The translations under genes and the position numbers were made by a program. Below are positions 20,483 to 29,164 of a stretch of DNA of 56,860 nt, in pieces. The DNA lies in the NCBI RefSeq assembly GCF_000282615.1, contig NZ_AKIY01000196.1:1-56860 (forward strand). The letters are read 5' to 3'. Under the pieces are notes generated by a model. It saw only the letters and a program-made list of their open reading frames with translations. It ran no database searches and was not told where the DNA came from. The DNA is from Bradyrhizobium sp. YR681 (GTDB lineage Bacteria > Pseudomonadota > Alphaproteobacteria > Rhizobiales > Xanthobacteraceae). Each line of letters opens with the position of its first letter. Position 1 is the first letter of the stretch.

Positions 20483-23400
20483 TCAATGAAAATCCCGCGA
20501 TGGCGGCAGGATGCGGACGTTGCGGGGGTGGCGGATTCTTTGCGCCGGCATGTCCGCAAGCGCGCGGGGGTCGTCGTTGAGCGGTTCGACCACGGTGGCT
20601 CCTGCCGGCACCGGATGCTTGCGGATCATCGCATCATTGGCAAGGCCGACCAGATCGTGCGAGCGGTCGATCATGCGCTGGGCGATCAGATGCGTCACCT
20701 TCTCCGGGCTGCTCTGGATATAGCCCTCGACCAGGATGAGGCGCGCGCCCATCACCTCCTTGCGATACTGCTCCATGATTTTTGGCCAGACCACGACATT
20801 GGCGATGCCGGTCTCGTCCTCCAGCGTCATGAACACGACGCCGCTGGCGCTGCCCGGCCGCTGCCGCACCAGCACCACGCCGGCGCAGCGGACGCGGCGC
20901 CGCTCGTTCGCATGACTGATATCCTTGCAGGCCACCACGCGCTCGCGCGTAAACAGCTCGCGCAAGAATTCCATCGGATGGCCCTTCAGCGATAGCCGGA
21001 TGGTCTGGTAATCCGCGACCACCTGCTCGGCACGCGGCATCACCGGCAATGGCCTGGCGTGCTCGTCCGGCTGCTCGCGCGCGGTTGCCGCCTCGAACAG
21101 CGGCAGCGGCACGTCGTCGGGCAGCCGCCGTACCTGCCACAGCGCTTCGCGGCGATCGAGCCCGAGCGAGCGGAACGCATCGGCATCGGCCAGCAGGATC
21201 AGCGCGCGCTTGGGCAGGCCGGTGTCGCGGGCGAAGTCTTCGAGCGAGGTGAAGGGTCGGCGATTGCGGGCGGCGATGATGCGGTCGGCCCAGTCCAACT
21301 CCCCGCCGTCATTCCGGGGCGCGCCACTTGGCGCGAGCCCTGATGCGCAATTGCGCATCTGAGAATCCATACTCCCGATCGTGGTTATGGATTCCGGGCT
21401 GGCGCGACGCGCGCCCCGGAATGACAGCTGGGAGCGTTTCAGACGCTCCTCATCGGGATCGAGCCAATGAAAGCCGTCGATCTGACGGAAACCCAGCCGA
21501 ACAGCACAATATCTGTCGTCAGTATTCTCCAGCGTGTTCTGCGCAAAGCTGTAGGACACGTCGATCTCGCGCACCTCGACGCCGTTCTTGCGGGCATCGC
21601 TGACAATCTGTGCCGGCGCGTAAAAGCCCATCGGCTGCGAGTTCAGCAGGCCGCAGCAGAAGGCGTCGGGATGATGGTATTTCAGCCATGACGAGATGTA
21701 GACGAGCTGGGCGAAGCTCGCGGCATGGCTCTCCGGGAAACCGTAGGAGCCAAAACCCTTGATCTGATCGAAGCAGCTTCTGGCAAAATTGGGATCGTAG
21801 CCGCGCGCGACCATGTTGCCGATCAGCTTTTCCTCGTATTGGCCGATGGTGCCGACGTTGCGGAAGGTCGCCATTGAGCGGCGCAGGCCGTTGGCTTCCT
21901 CGGAGGTAAATTTCGCCGCCTCGATCGCGATGCGCATCGCCTGTTCCTGGAACAGAGGCACGCCCTTCGTCTTGTGCAACACCTTGTAGAGTTCATCCGC
22001 GGGACCATGTTCGGGCGATGGCGAGGGATAGTTCACCTTCTCCTGCCCGTTCCGCCGCCGCAAGTAAGGGTGCACCATGTCGCCCTGGATCGGCCCCGGT
22101 CGCACAATCGCGACCTCGATGACGAGATCGTAGAAGGTTCGTGGCTTCAGGCGCGGCAGCATGTTCATCTGGGCGCGGCTCTCGACCTGGAACACGCCGA
22201 GGGACTCTCCCTCGCACAGCATGTCGTAAACCCTGGGATCATCCTGCGGCACGCTCGCCAGCACAAAACGCTCGCCTTTGTGCTGGTCGATCAGATCGAA
22301 ACATTTCCTGATGCAGGTCAGCATGCCCAGCGCGAGCACGTCGACCTTCATCATGTTGAGCGCGTCGACGTCGTCCTTGTCCCATTCGATGAAGGTGCGG
22401 TCGTCCATCGCCGCGTTGCCGATCGGCACATAGGTGTCGAGCCGGTCCTGCGTCAGCACATAGCCGCCGACATGCTGGGAGAGATGGCGGGGAAATTCGA
22501 TCAGCTCGGTCGCAAGCTCGACCGCGAGATTGATCATGGGATTTTTGGGATCGAGCCCGGCCTGCCTGACCTGCATCTCGTTGAGGCCCTTGCCCCAGCT
22601 GCCCCAGACGGTGTCGGCGAGCGCTGCGGTGACGTCCTCGGTCAGGCCGAGCGCCTTGCCGACGTCGCGGATGGCGCTGCGCGGACGGTAATGAATGACG
22701 GTGGCGATGATCGCGGCGCGGTGGCGGCCGTAGCGGCGATAGACATATTGCATCACCTCCTCGCGCCGCGAATGCTCGAAATCGACGTCGATGTCGGGCG
22801 GCTCCAGCCGCTCCTTGGAGATGAACCGCTCGAACAGCAGATCGACCTTGGTCGGGTCGACCGAGGTGATGCCGAGCACGTAACACACCGCCGAGTTCGC
22901 CGCCGAGCCGCGGCCCTGGCACAAAATGTTCTGGCTGCGCGCGTAGTGGACGATGTCGTGCACGGTGAGGAAATAGTGCGCGTATTTCAGTTCGGCGATC
23001 AGCGCGAGCTCTTTCTTGAGCGTGGCGCGCAGCTTGTCATCGATATTGCCGCTGAAATATTTATCGACGCCGGCCCAGGTCAGATCCTCCAGATGCCCTT
23101 GCGCGGTCTTGCCCGGCGGCACCGGCTCGTCCGGATACTGGTATTTGAGCTGATCGAGCGTGAAGTCGATCTTGCTCGCAAAGCGCATCGTCTCGGCGAT
23201 CGCGTCGGGGACATCGCGGAACAGCCGCGCCATTTCGCGGGGCGTCTTCAGAAAGCGTTCGGCATTGGCCTCGAGCTTCCGCCCGACAGCTTCAATCGTG
23301 GTCTTTTCCCGGATGCAGGTCAGCACGTCCTGAAGCGGCCGGCGGCCGGGATCGTGATAGAGCACCTCGTTGGTCGCGAGCAGCGGCACCTTTGCTTTGG

Positions 23401-23953
23401 CCGCGAGATCGTCGAGCCGCGCCAGCCGACGCCGGTCATCGCCGCGATAGATCAGGCTCGCCGCCAGCCATACGCCCTCGGCGGGGCTTGCCTTCAACTT
23501 TGAAAGAACATCCAGCGCCTGCGCGGGATCGAAACGATGCGGCAACGTCAGAACCAGGAGCTGGCCTTCCGAGAACGCGATAAGATCGGTGAAGGTGAGA
23601 CGGCACTCGCCCTTCTCGATCCGCGTGATGTCGTCGCCACGCTTGCCGCGGGTGAGGAGCTGGCACAGCCGGCCATAGGCGGCGCGGTCGCGCGGGTAGA
23701 CGAAAATGTCAGGCGTGCCGTCGATGAAGACGATGCGCGCGCCGATCAGGAGCTTTGGCTTGTGCAGCACCTCTTTGTTGTCGAGCTCATTCCAGGCGCG
23801 CACCACGCCGGCCAGCGTATTGTGGTCGGCAATGCCGATCACAGGAATGCCGAGCTTGCTGGCCTGATGCACATAGGACCGCGGGTCAGAGCCGCCGCGT
23901 AAAAATGAAAAATTCGTGGTGATGCCGATCTCGGCATAAGCTGATGTCGTCAT
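20483..23953 (-). CDS. dnaE2: Error-prone DNA polymerase ImuC/DnaE2
   Basis: The 1156-residue C-family polymerase of the alphaproteobacterial mutasome, which does damage-induced translesion synthesis with ImuA and ImuB. The PHP domain starts at AEIGITTNFSFLRGGS. The polymerase metal-binding aspartates are in PPDIDVDFEHSRREEVM and in MMKVDVLALGML. A helix-hairpin-helix/OB part follows. It is longer than the usual length of about 1,080 residues. Residues about 843-882 are encoded by a palindromic repeat (21308-21425) read in frame. The start codon overlaps the imuB stop by four bases, and the operon has a LexA box in front. The insert sits in a linker before the HhH part, so the enzyme may still work. 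Confidence 0.93.
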   Translation of the reverse strand: MTTSAYAEIGITTNFSFLRGGSDPRSYVHQASKLGIPVIGIADHNTLAGVVRAWNELDNKEVLHKPKLLIGARIVFIDGTPDIFVYPRDRAAYGRLCQLLTRGKRGDDITRIEKGECRLTFTDLIAFSEGQLLVLTLPHRFDPAQALDVLSKLKASPAEGVWLAASLIYRGDDRRRLARLDDLAAKAKVPLLATNEVLYHDPGRRPLQDVLTCIREKTTIEAVGRKLEANAERFLKTPREMARLFRDVPDAIAETMRFASKIDFTLDQLKYQYPDEPVPPGKTAQGHLEDLTWAGVDKYFSGNIDDKLRATLKKELALIAELKYAHYFLTVHDIVHYARSQNILCQGRGSAANSAVCYVLGITSVDPTKVDLLFERFISKERLEPPDIDVDFEHSRREEVMQYVYRRYGRHRAAIIATVIHYRPRSAIRDVGKALGLTEDVTAALADTVWGSWGKGLNEMQVRQAGLDPKNPMINLAVELATELIEFPRHLSQHVGGYVLTQDRLDTYVPIGNAAMDDRTFIEWDKDDVDALNMMKVDVLALGMLTCIRKCFDLIDQHKGERFVLASVPQDDPRVYDMLCEGESLGVFQVESRAQMNMLPRLKPRTFYDLVIEVAIVRPGPIQGDMVHPYLRRRNGQEKVNYPSPSPEHGPADELYKVLHKTKGVPLFQEQAMRIAIEAAKFTSEEANGLRRSMATFRNVGTIGQYEEKLIGNMVARGYDPNFARSCFDQIKGFGSYGFPESHAASFAQLVYISSWLKYHHPDAFCCGLLNSQPMGFYAPAQIVSDARKNGVEVREIDVSYSFAQNTLENTDDRYCAVRLGFRQIDGFHWLDPDEERLKRSQLSFRGARRASPESITTIGSMDSQMRNCASGLAPSGAPRNDGGELDWADRIIAARNRRPFTSLEDFARDTGLPKRALILLADADAFRSLGLDRREALWQVRRLPDDVPLPLFEAATAREQPDEHARPLPVMPRAEQVVADYQTIRLSLKGHPMEFLRELFTRERVVACKDISHANERRRVRCAGVVLVRQRPGSASGVVFMTLEDETGIANVVVWPKIMEQYRKEVMGARLILVEGYIQSSPEKVTHLIAQRMIDRSHDLVGLANDAMIRKHPVPAGATVVEPLNDDPRALADMPAQRIRHPRNVRILPPSRDFH
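21308..21425. repeat. Palindromic repeat inserted in frame within dnaE2
   Basis: A 118-base element with perfect 17-base outer arms, GTCATTCCGGGGCGCGC and GCGCGCCCCGGAATGAC. Inside are 9-base arms GAATCCATA/TATGGATTC and a perfect 18-base palindrome GATGCGCAATTGCGCATC at 21342-21359. This is the GTCATTCCGGGGCGCG repeat type that is otherwise intergenic in Bradyrhizobium. Its translation (…GAPRNDGG) is part of the polymerase. Confidence 0.85.
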
Positions 23954-25539
23954 GCGAAGAGACCGTGCACATACCAGCCGGGAGACGCGGGCTCGCCGTC
24001 GCCGTCGAACACCCCCCCCTCATAAAGACCGTCGCGAAAGATCCAGAAGCGCAGGCCTTCGGCATCCTCGATGCGGAAATAATCCCGCGTCAGCTGCTTG
24101 CCGTCCTGCCGCCACCATTCCATGGCGATGCGCTCGGGTCCCTCCACCCGCACCACCGCATGCAGTGCACGGCGCCAGGTGAACTGATGCGGCGGGCCAT
24201 CAGGCACGGTCGCGAACGGCACCTTGATCGGCTCCGGTTTCTCAAACAATCGCAACGGGCGCAGCGGCGGCTCGCTCTCGATACGATCAGGCCATTCGGC
24301 CTGCATGGCGGCGGCGAGATGATGTTGGGCGGGTGCGACCAGCACCGCGCATTCGGGGATATGGGTATCCTCAGGCAGGTGCACGACGACGCGCTTGCCG
24401 CCGATGCGCGCGGCGATGCGGTCGATCAGCGCGGCGAGTTCGTCATTGTCGTGGACATGGGCGTCGAGATCGCGCTGCTCCTGCACCACGATCTCGGTGC
24501 GGCTTGCCGACAGGCGCACCATGTCGAAGCCGAAGCCGGGATCGAGGGGGTCGGCGAGCGCATCGAGCCGCTCGCGGAACAGGCGGTCGATGACGGCGCT
24601 TTGCGTGACCGGCCGCCCGGTCTCGACCATGATCGCGCGCACCACGCCGTCGGTGCGGAAGAAGGCGGCTTCCAGCCGCCGCGCACCCTTGCCCTGCTTC
24701 TCCATGGAGGCGATCAGCGTGTCGGCGAGCCGCGACAGCGTCATCGCGATCATGGTGTCGGTCGCGATCGGCTCGGCAAAGCGTTTCTCCACGATGTAAT
24801 CGGGCAGCGGCTTGCGCGGATTGATCGGCGCATCGCCCTGCCCCAGCGCATGCGCGAGCAATGTGGAGAACCGCGCGCCGAACCGCGCCGTGATCTCGCT
24901 CGGGTTGCGCGAGGCGACATCGCCGATGGTCTTCAGCCCGGCGCGGCGCAGGCCGGTTGTGATGGCCTCACCCGCGCCGAGCGCGGACACCGGAAACCGG
25001 TCGATCGCCGCCGCCTCGCTGCCATCCGCGACGATGGTGCCGGAGGCCTGCCGCGTCAGCGTGCGCGCGCAAACAGAAGTCCCCGCGATTGCTGCGCTGA
25101 CGGCAAAGCCCTGCCGCGCCAGCGCACGGACCAGCGTCTGCAACAGCGCGGCCTCCCCGCCGAACAGATGCGCGCAGCCGGTGATATCAAGGAACAGCCC
25201 GTGCGGCGGATCGAGCGCCACCAGCGGCGTGAAGCGGTCGCACCAGTCGGCGATGTCGCTGAGCGTCTTGGCATCGGCTACGACATCGGCGTCGAACACC
25301 CGCAAGTCCGGGCACATCGCCCGGGCATTGGCGAGCGGCTGGCCGATATGCAGGCCGAGGCGCGACGCGGCATCGTCAAGCGCATGGATGACCAGCGCAT
25401 TATTCTCCTTGATGACGACGATACTGGGCTCAGAATCATTACCCAGCGCGCCGTTGAAGAACCGCTGTATCCGGTCGATGGGCAGGCGCGGCAGCCACAG
25501 GCTGAGGATACGTCGACGGTTCAGAGAATTGGCACTCAT
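23950..25539 (-). CDS. imuB: Y-family-like mutasome subunit ImuB
   Basis: The 529-residue Y-family-related protein that links DnaE2 to the sliding clamp in the SOS mutasome. The start is the ATG at 25539 (MSANSLNRRRILSLWLPRLPIDR), with the LWLP-LP-D pattern typical of ImuB replacing the acidic catalytic site of true Y polymerases; ImuB is thought to be catalytically dead. The little-finger region and a C-terminal tail follow. Its 5' end overlaps the imuA gene by 101 bases in another frame, and its stop overlaps the dnaE2 start. Confidence 0.9.
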   Translation of the reverse strand: MSANSLNRRRILSLWLPRLPIDRIQRFFNGALGNDSEPSIVVIKENNALVIHALDDAASRLGLHIGQPLANARAMCPDLRVFDADVVADAKTLSDIADWCDRFTPLVALDPPHGLFLDITGCAHLFGGEAALLQTLVRALARQGFAVSAAIAGTSVCARTLTRQASGTIVADGSEAAAIDRFPVSALGAGEAITTGLRRAGLKTIGDVASRNPSEITARFGARFSTLLAHALGQGDAPINPRKPLPDYIVEKRFAEPIATDTMIAMTLSRLADTLIASMEKQGKGARRLEAAFFRTDGVVRAIMVETGRPVTQSAVIDRLFRERLDALADPLDPGFGFDMVRLSASRTEIVVQEQRDLDAHVHDNDELAALIDRIAARIGGKRVVVHLPEDTHIPECAVLVAPAQHHLAAAMQAEWPDRIESEPPLRPLRLFEKPEPIKVPFATVPDGPPHQFTWRRALHAVVRVEGPERIAMEWWRQDGKQLTRDYFRIEDAEGLRFWIFRDGLYEGGVFDGDGEPASPGWYVHGLFA

Positions 25540-26224
25540 CACATTTCCATTCCATGATCCACCGGCCGCACGGGCCATGACGATTGCGCAGCAGCTCGGC
25601 ATCGAAGCGCGGCGCCCCCCAGGCACTCCACGCTGCATCCGGCGGCGAATGCGCCCCGCGCAGCATCCATCGCGTCTCGGCAGTCGACGGCAGCGGCTGC
25701 GCCGCCATGCGCAGCATCAGGCCGGTGACGCCGGAGCCTTGCGCGGCCAGCGTCAGCTTGCGGCTCGCCACCAGATCGAACTGCCTGACATCGCCCCAGA
25801 GCTCGAGCACGACGGCGCCCAGCGCATCGCAGGCGAGCGCATCGGCCGAGCTGCGCAGCGCGCTCTCGACATCGGCGGCGCGCACCATCACCACGCGGCG
25901 CGGATCGAGGCCGAGTTCGGCGAGCCCGCTCATCGACAGCGCGCCGGTTTCGATTTCCGAAAAATCCTGCCGCACCCACAGCAGCGGCCGCTGCGCCGAC
26001 ACGCGCCCTGCGAGCCCCATGACAAAGCCCGTCGCGGCCGCGCCCTGGCGTCCCTCGCAAAACACCTCATGGATCGCCGCGCGCGCGAGCCCGCCCTTCA
26101 GCGCGGCATCGGCCTCGTTGTGGCCCAGCGCGACGCGATCGTGCTGACGCACGACCTCCGCCGTCTCGATGCGCTCGATCTGGCCGCGCAAGGTCGCAAG
26201 CGCGCTGATGCGTGCGCCGCTCAT
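25439..26224 (-). CDS. imuA: Mutasome subunit ImuA (RecA-like)
   Basis: A 261-residue RecA-fold protein, first gene of the imuA-imuB-dnaE2 operon. Recognisable ImuA stretches are GGLARAAIHEVFCEGRQGAA and the core around RPLLWVRQDFSEIETG and LGLDPRRVVMVRA. It lacks a classical Walker A. The C-terminus, after GRWIMEWKCDECQF, runs on for about thirty Pro/Ala-rich residues encoded in the 101-base overlap with imuB. The start at 26224 lies 68 bases from the LexA box, consistent with SOS induction. Confidence 0.85.
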   Translation of the reverse strand: MSGARISALATLRGQIERIETAEVVRQHDRVALGHNEADAALKGGLARAAIHEVFCEGRQGAAATGFVMGLAGRVSAQRPLLWVRQDFSEIETGALSMSGLAELGLDPRRVVMVRAADVESALRSSADALACDALGAVVLELWGDVRQFDLVASRKLTLAAQGSGVTGLMLRMAAQPLPSTAETRWMLRGAHSPPDAAWSAWGAPRFDAELLRNRHGPCGRWIMEWKCDECQFSEPSTYPQPVAAAPAHRPDTAVLQRRAG

Positions 26225-26254
26225 GCTCGCCGCTCCTTCAGAGGGTGATTGCCG

Positions 26255-26276
26255 AGGTTCTCAAAAATAAGAACCT
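26255..26276. promoter_or_regulatory. Inverted repeat between the LexA box and imuA
   Basis: AGGTTCT and AGAACCT form 7-base arms around CAAAAATA. This lies in the imuA leader, 31 bases from its start. It shares GTTC/GAAC with the LexA half-site but in inverted rather than direct order, so it may be a leader hairpin or a second, divergent operator. Confidence 0.35.
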
Positions 26277-26291
26277 GCGGCTGGCTCATTT

Positions 26292-26306
26292 GTTCATGAT
26301 ATGTTC
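26292..26306. promoter_or_regulatory. LexA (SOS) box between divergent repair operons
   Basis: GTTCATGATATGTTC is an exact match to the alphaproteobacterial LexA operator GTTC-N7-GTTC. It lies 68 bases from the imuA start and 83 from the radical-SAM gene start. A single box may therefore repress both operons until DNA damage. Confidence 0.85.
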
Positions 26307-26388
26307 TAATATAAAGCTAACAGGATCGGGTGAGTCAATCGAATTGGTGCTCATCCGGATTCATGAGCTGAATCAAAGGGATTTTGGG

Positions 26389-27624
26389 ATGGATGTACAA
26401 CGCAAGCTGGAGATTCTGGCGGATGCCGCCAAATACGACGCGTCGTGCGCCTCCAGCGGCACCGAGAAGCGGGATTCCAGCGACGGCAAGGGCATGGGCT
26501 CGACCGCGCCGGGCATGGGCATCTGCCACTCCTACGCGCCGGACGGACGCTGCATCTCGCTGCTCAAGGTGCTGCTGACCAACGCCTGCAACTACGATTG
26601 CCTCTATTGCGTCAACCGCGCCTCCTCGAACGTGCCGCGCGCCCGCTTCACCGTCGACGAGGTGGTCAAGCTCACGCTCGACTTCTACCGGCGCAATTAC
26701 ATCGAGGGCCTGTTTCTCTCCTCCGGCATCATCCGCAGCCCCGACTACACCATGGAGCAAGTCGTCAGCGTCGCGCGCAAGCTGCGCGAGGAATATCACT
26801 TCCGCGGCTACATCCACCTGAAGACCATTCCCGAAGCCGACGACGCCTTGATCGCGGAGGCCGGCAAATATGCCGACCGCCTCTCCATCAACATCGAGAT
26901 GCCTGACGAAACGAGCCTGCAGCAATTCGCGCCGGAGAAGGACGTCCGCGCGATCCGCCGCACCATGGGCCGGCTGCGGCTGAAGCTGGACGAGACCGAG
27001 GACAGCCGCAGCGCGAAGACGAAGGCAAAACCGCAGCGTTTTGCGCCGGCTGGACAAAGCACGCAGATGATCGTCGGCGCTGATGCAGCCTCCGATCACA
27101 CCATTCTCCACACCAGCTCCAATCTCTACGGCTCATACAAGCTGCGGCGCGTCTATTACTCCGCGTTCAGTCCGATCCCCGATGCCAGCCGCGCTTTGCC
27201 GCTGGTACAGCCGCCGCTGCTGCGCGAGCACCGGCTCTACCAGGCCGACTGGCTGATGCGGTTCTACGGTTTTGACGTTGCGGAGATCGTCGACGACAGC
27301 GCGATGCTGCCGCTCGACATCGATCCAAAGCTCGCCTGGGCGCTGCGCCACCGCGACCGTTTTCCGCTCGATGTCAACCGCGCCAGCCGCGAGGAATTGC
27401 TGCGCGTACCCGGCTTCGGCACCAAGGCGGTCGAACGCATCATCGCGACGCGGCGTACCACCACGATCCGCCTCTCCGATCTCGCGCGGCTGCACGTACC
27501 CCGGAAAAAGGCGATGCCGTTCATCGTCCTCAGCGACCACCGGCCCGCCCCGCATCGGCTCGATGCGGCCGGGCTCATCGAACGGTTCAAGCCGAAGGCA
27601 ACACAATTGGGGTTTGGCTTCTGA
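26389..27624 (+). CDS. Putative DNA modification/repair radical SAM protein
   Basis: A 411-residue radical-SAM protein of the family annotated as putative DNA modification/repair. The cluster cysteines are C67, C71 and C74 in NACNYDCLYC (CX3CX2C). A C-terminal helix-hairpin-helix (DVNRASREELLRVPGFGTKAVERII, about 327-351) suits DNA binding. The ATG at 26389 (MDVQRKLEILADAAKYDASC) is the usual family start; upstream codons run through the LexA box and are rejected. It overlaps the UdgX gene by one base (TGATG). The reaction has not been established as far as I know. Confidence 0.85.
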   Translation: MDVQRKLEILADAAKYDASCASSGTEKRDSSDGKGMGSTAPGMGICHSYAPDGRCISLLKVLLTNACNYDCLYCVNRASSNVPRARFTVDEVVKLTLDFYRRNYIEGLFLSSGIIRSPDYTMEQVVSVARKLREEYHFRGYIHLKTIPEADDALIAEAGKYADRLSINIEMPDETSLQQFAPEKDVRAIRRTMGRLRLKLDETEDSRSAKTKAKPQRFAPAGQSTQMIVGADAASDHTILHTSSNLYGSYKLRRVYYSAFSPIPDASRALPLVQPPLLREHRLYQADWLMRFYGFDVAEIVDDSAMLPLDIDPKLAWALRHRDRFPLDVNRASREELLRVPGFGTKAVERIIATRRTTTIRLSDLARLHVPRKKAMPFIVLSDHRPAPHRLDAAGLIERFKPKATQLGFGF

Positions 27625-29066
27625 TGCAGTACATCACCCTCGACACCGAAACCGATTTCGACGGCTGGCGCAAAGCCGCACGCAGCCTCGTGCTTCATCA
27701 TGTGCAGCCCACCGACGTCACCTGGACCGTGCAGGGCGGCGAAGCCGAGCTGTTTGCGCCGCCCGCACCATCCCCGATCCTCGAGGTGAACGAAGGTAGC
27801 TTCAACGTATCAGGCAAATTCGTCGCCCTCGCCAAATCCGCGATCCTGCATCGCGATATCGAGCGCTTTGCGATCCTCTATCGCCTGCTGTTCCGGCTGA
27901 AGGACAATCACGACCTCATCGAGGTCGCGACCGACCCTGATGTCGCGCAGGTCACTTCCATGGCAAGGGCGGTTCATCGCGACGAGCACAAGATGCATGC
28001 CTTCGTGCGTTTCCGCGAGATCGGCCGCGAGCGTGCGGCGCATTACGTCGCCTGGTTCGAGCCGGAGCATCACATCGTCGAGCTCGCCGCGCCGTTCTTC
28101 GCCAAACGCTTTGCCGACATGCCCTGGTCGATTTTGACGCCGGACCTGTGCGCGCATTGGGATGGCCATGCGCTCTCGTTCACGCCGGGCGTGAGCAAGA
28201 GCGAGGCGCCGGGCGAAGACCGGCTGGAGGAGACCTGGCGGCGCTACTATGCCAGCATCTTCAATCCGGCGCGATTGAAGGTGAAGGCGATGCAGACGGA
28301 GATGCCGAAGAAATACTGGAGGAACCTGCCCGAGGCCTCGATCATTAAACCCTTGATCGAGGACGCCGAGCGCATGACCGGCGCCATGATCGCCAATGCC
28401 GCAACCGATCCGCACAAGCCTCAGAAGCGGCCGGAGGCCCCGATGACCCGCAAGCCTGCTGCCGACGATCTCGAAGCGCTCCGCGAGGAGGCCGCGCATT
28501 GCCGCGCCTGCCCGCTCTACAGGGACGCAACGCAGACCGTCTTCGGCGAAGGCCCGAAGGACGCCACCATCATGCTGGTCGGCGAGCAACCCGGCGACAA
28601 GGAAGACCTTGCCGGCCATCCCTTCGTCGGACCGGCCGGCCAGATGCTCGATCGCGCGCTTCAGGAAGCCGGTGTCGACCGCAAGACGGTCTATGTCACC
28701 AACGCGGTGAAGCACTTCAAATTCGTGCCGCGTGGGAAGATCCGCCTGCATCAGAAGCCGGCAACGCCGGAGATCCGGGCATGCCGGCAATGGTACGAGC
28801 GGGAGGTCTCAGTCATCCAGCCCGATCTTATCGTCGCGATGGGCGCCACTGCCGCGCAAAGCGTGTTCGGCAAGATCACCCCGATCGGAAAGACCCGCGG
28901 CCGGCTCATGGACCTTCCCGACGGACGCAAGGCGCTGGTGACGGTGCACCCGTCCTACCTGCTGCGGCTGCCCGATCCGGAGGCCAAGGTGCTGGAATAT
29001 CAGCGCTTTGTCGAAGATCTGAAGATCGCTGCCTCGGTGCAGAGGAAAGCTCCGCGCGCCGCCTAG
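27624..29066 (+). CDS. DUF4130-UdgX fusion, uracil-DNA-binding repair protein
   Basis: A 480-residue two-domain protein. The N-terminal part (about 1-260) is the DUF4130/SAM-linked DNA-metabolism domain that accompanies the upstream radical-SAM family. The C-terminal part (about 275-470) is a UdgX-type uracil-DNA glycosylase. Motif A is GEQPGDKED (320-328), continued by LAGHPFVGPAGQML; the late motif is VTVHPSYLLRL. The UdgX-specific loop KRRIH appears as KIRLH (372-376), keeping the His that in mycobacterial UdgX bonds covalently to the abasic site. The four Cys of a 4Fe-4S cluster are expected and CRACPL is visible at the start of the domain. It is coupled to the radical-SAM gene and probably SOS-induced. 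Confidence 0.85.
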   Translation: MQYITLDTETDFDGWRKAARSLVLHHVQPTDVTWTVQGGEAELFAPPAPSPILEVNEGSFNVSGKFVALAKSAILHRDIERFAILYRLLFRLKDNHDLIEVATDPDVAQVTSMARAVHRDEHKMHAFVRFREIGRERAAHYVAWFEPEHHIVELAAPFFAKRFADMPWSILTPDLCAHWDGHALSFTPGVSKSEAPGEDRLEETWRRYYASIFNPARLKVKAMQTEMPKKYWRNLPEASIIKPLIEDAERMTGAMIANAATDPHKPQKRPEAPMTRKPAADDLEALREEAAHCRACPLYRDATQTVFGEGPKDATIMLVGEQPGDKEDLAGHPFVGPAGQMLDRALQEAGVDRKTVYVTNAVKHFKFVPRGKIRLHQKPATPEIRACRQWYEREVSVIQPDLIVAMGATAAQSVFGKITPIGKTRGRLMDLPDGRKALVTVHPSYLLRLPDPEAKVLEYQRFVEDLKIAASVQRKAPRAA

Positions 29067-29098
29067 ATAACGGCGGGAAAACGCCTTTCAACCGCCGC

Positions 29099-29116
29099 TT
29101 GTCATCCAGCCTTCAA
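29099..29116 (+). promoter_or_regulatory. Weak Pho-box-like site before the phosphate transporter
   Basis: TTGTCAT, four bases, then CCTTCAA has the 11-base spacing of PhoB direct repeats (consensus CTGTCAT). The first unit matches well, the second in only four of seven positions. It lies 49 bases before the transporter start. In related rhizobia, PhoB represses the low-affinity Pit system, which would make sense here. Only suggestive. Confidence 0.3.
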
Positions 29117-29164
29117 ATCAATCGCGGACAATAGCCCTACCAAGAAGTTAAGGGGCGTCCAGAC

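Noticed and set aside
21308..21425. Reading the dnaE2 repeat as a sign of a pseudogene or assembly error
   Set aside because: The frame stays open through it and both flanks keep polymerase motifs, so an in-frame insertion is the simpler reading.
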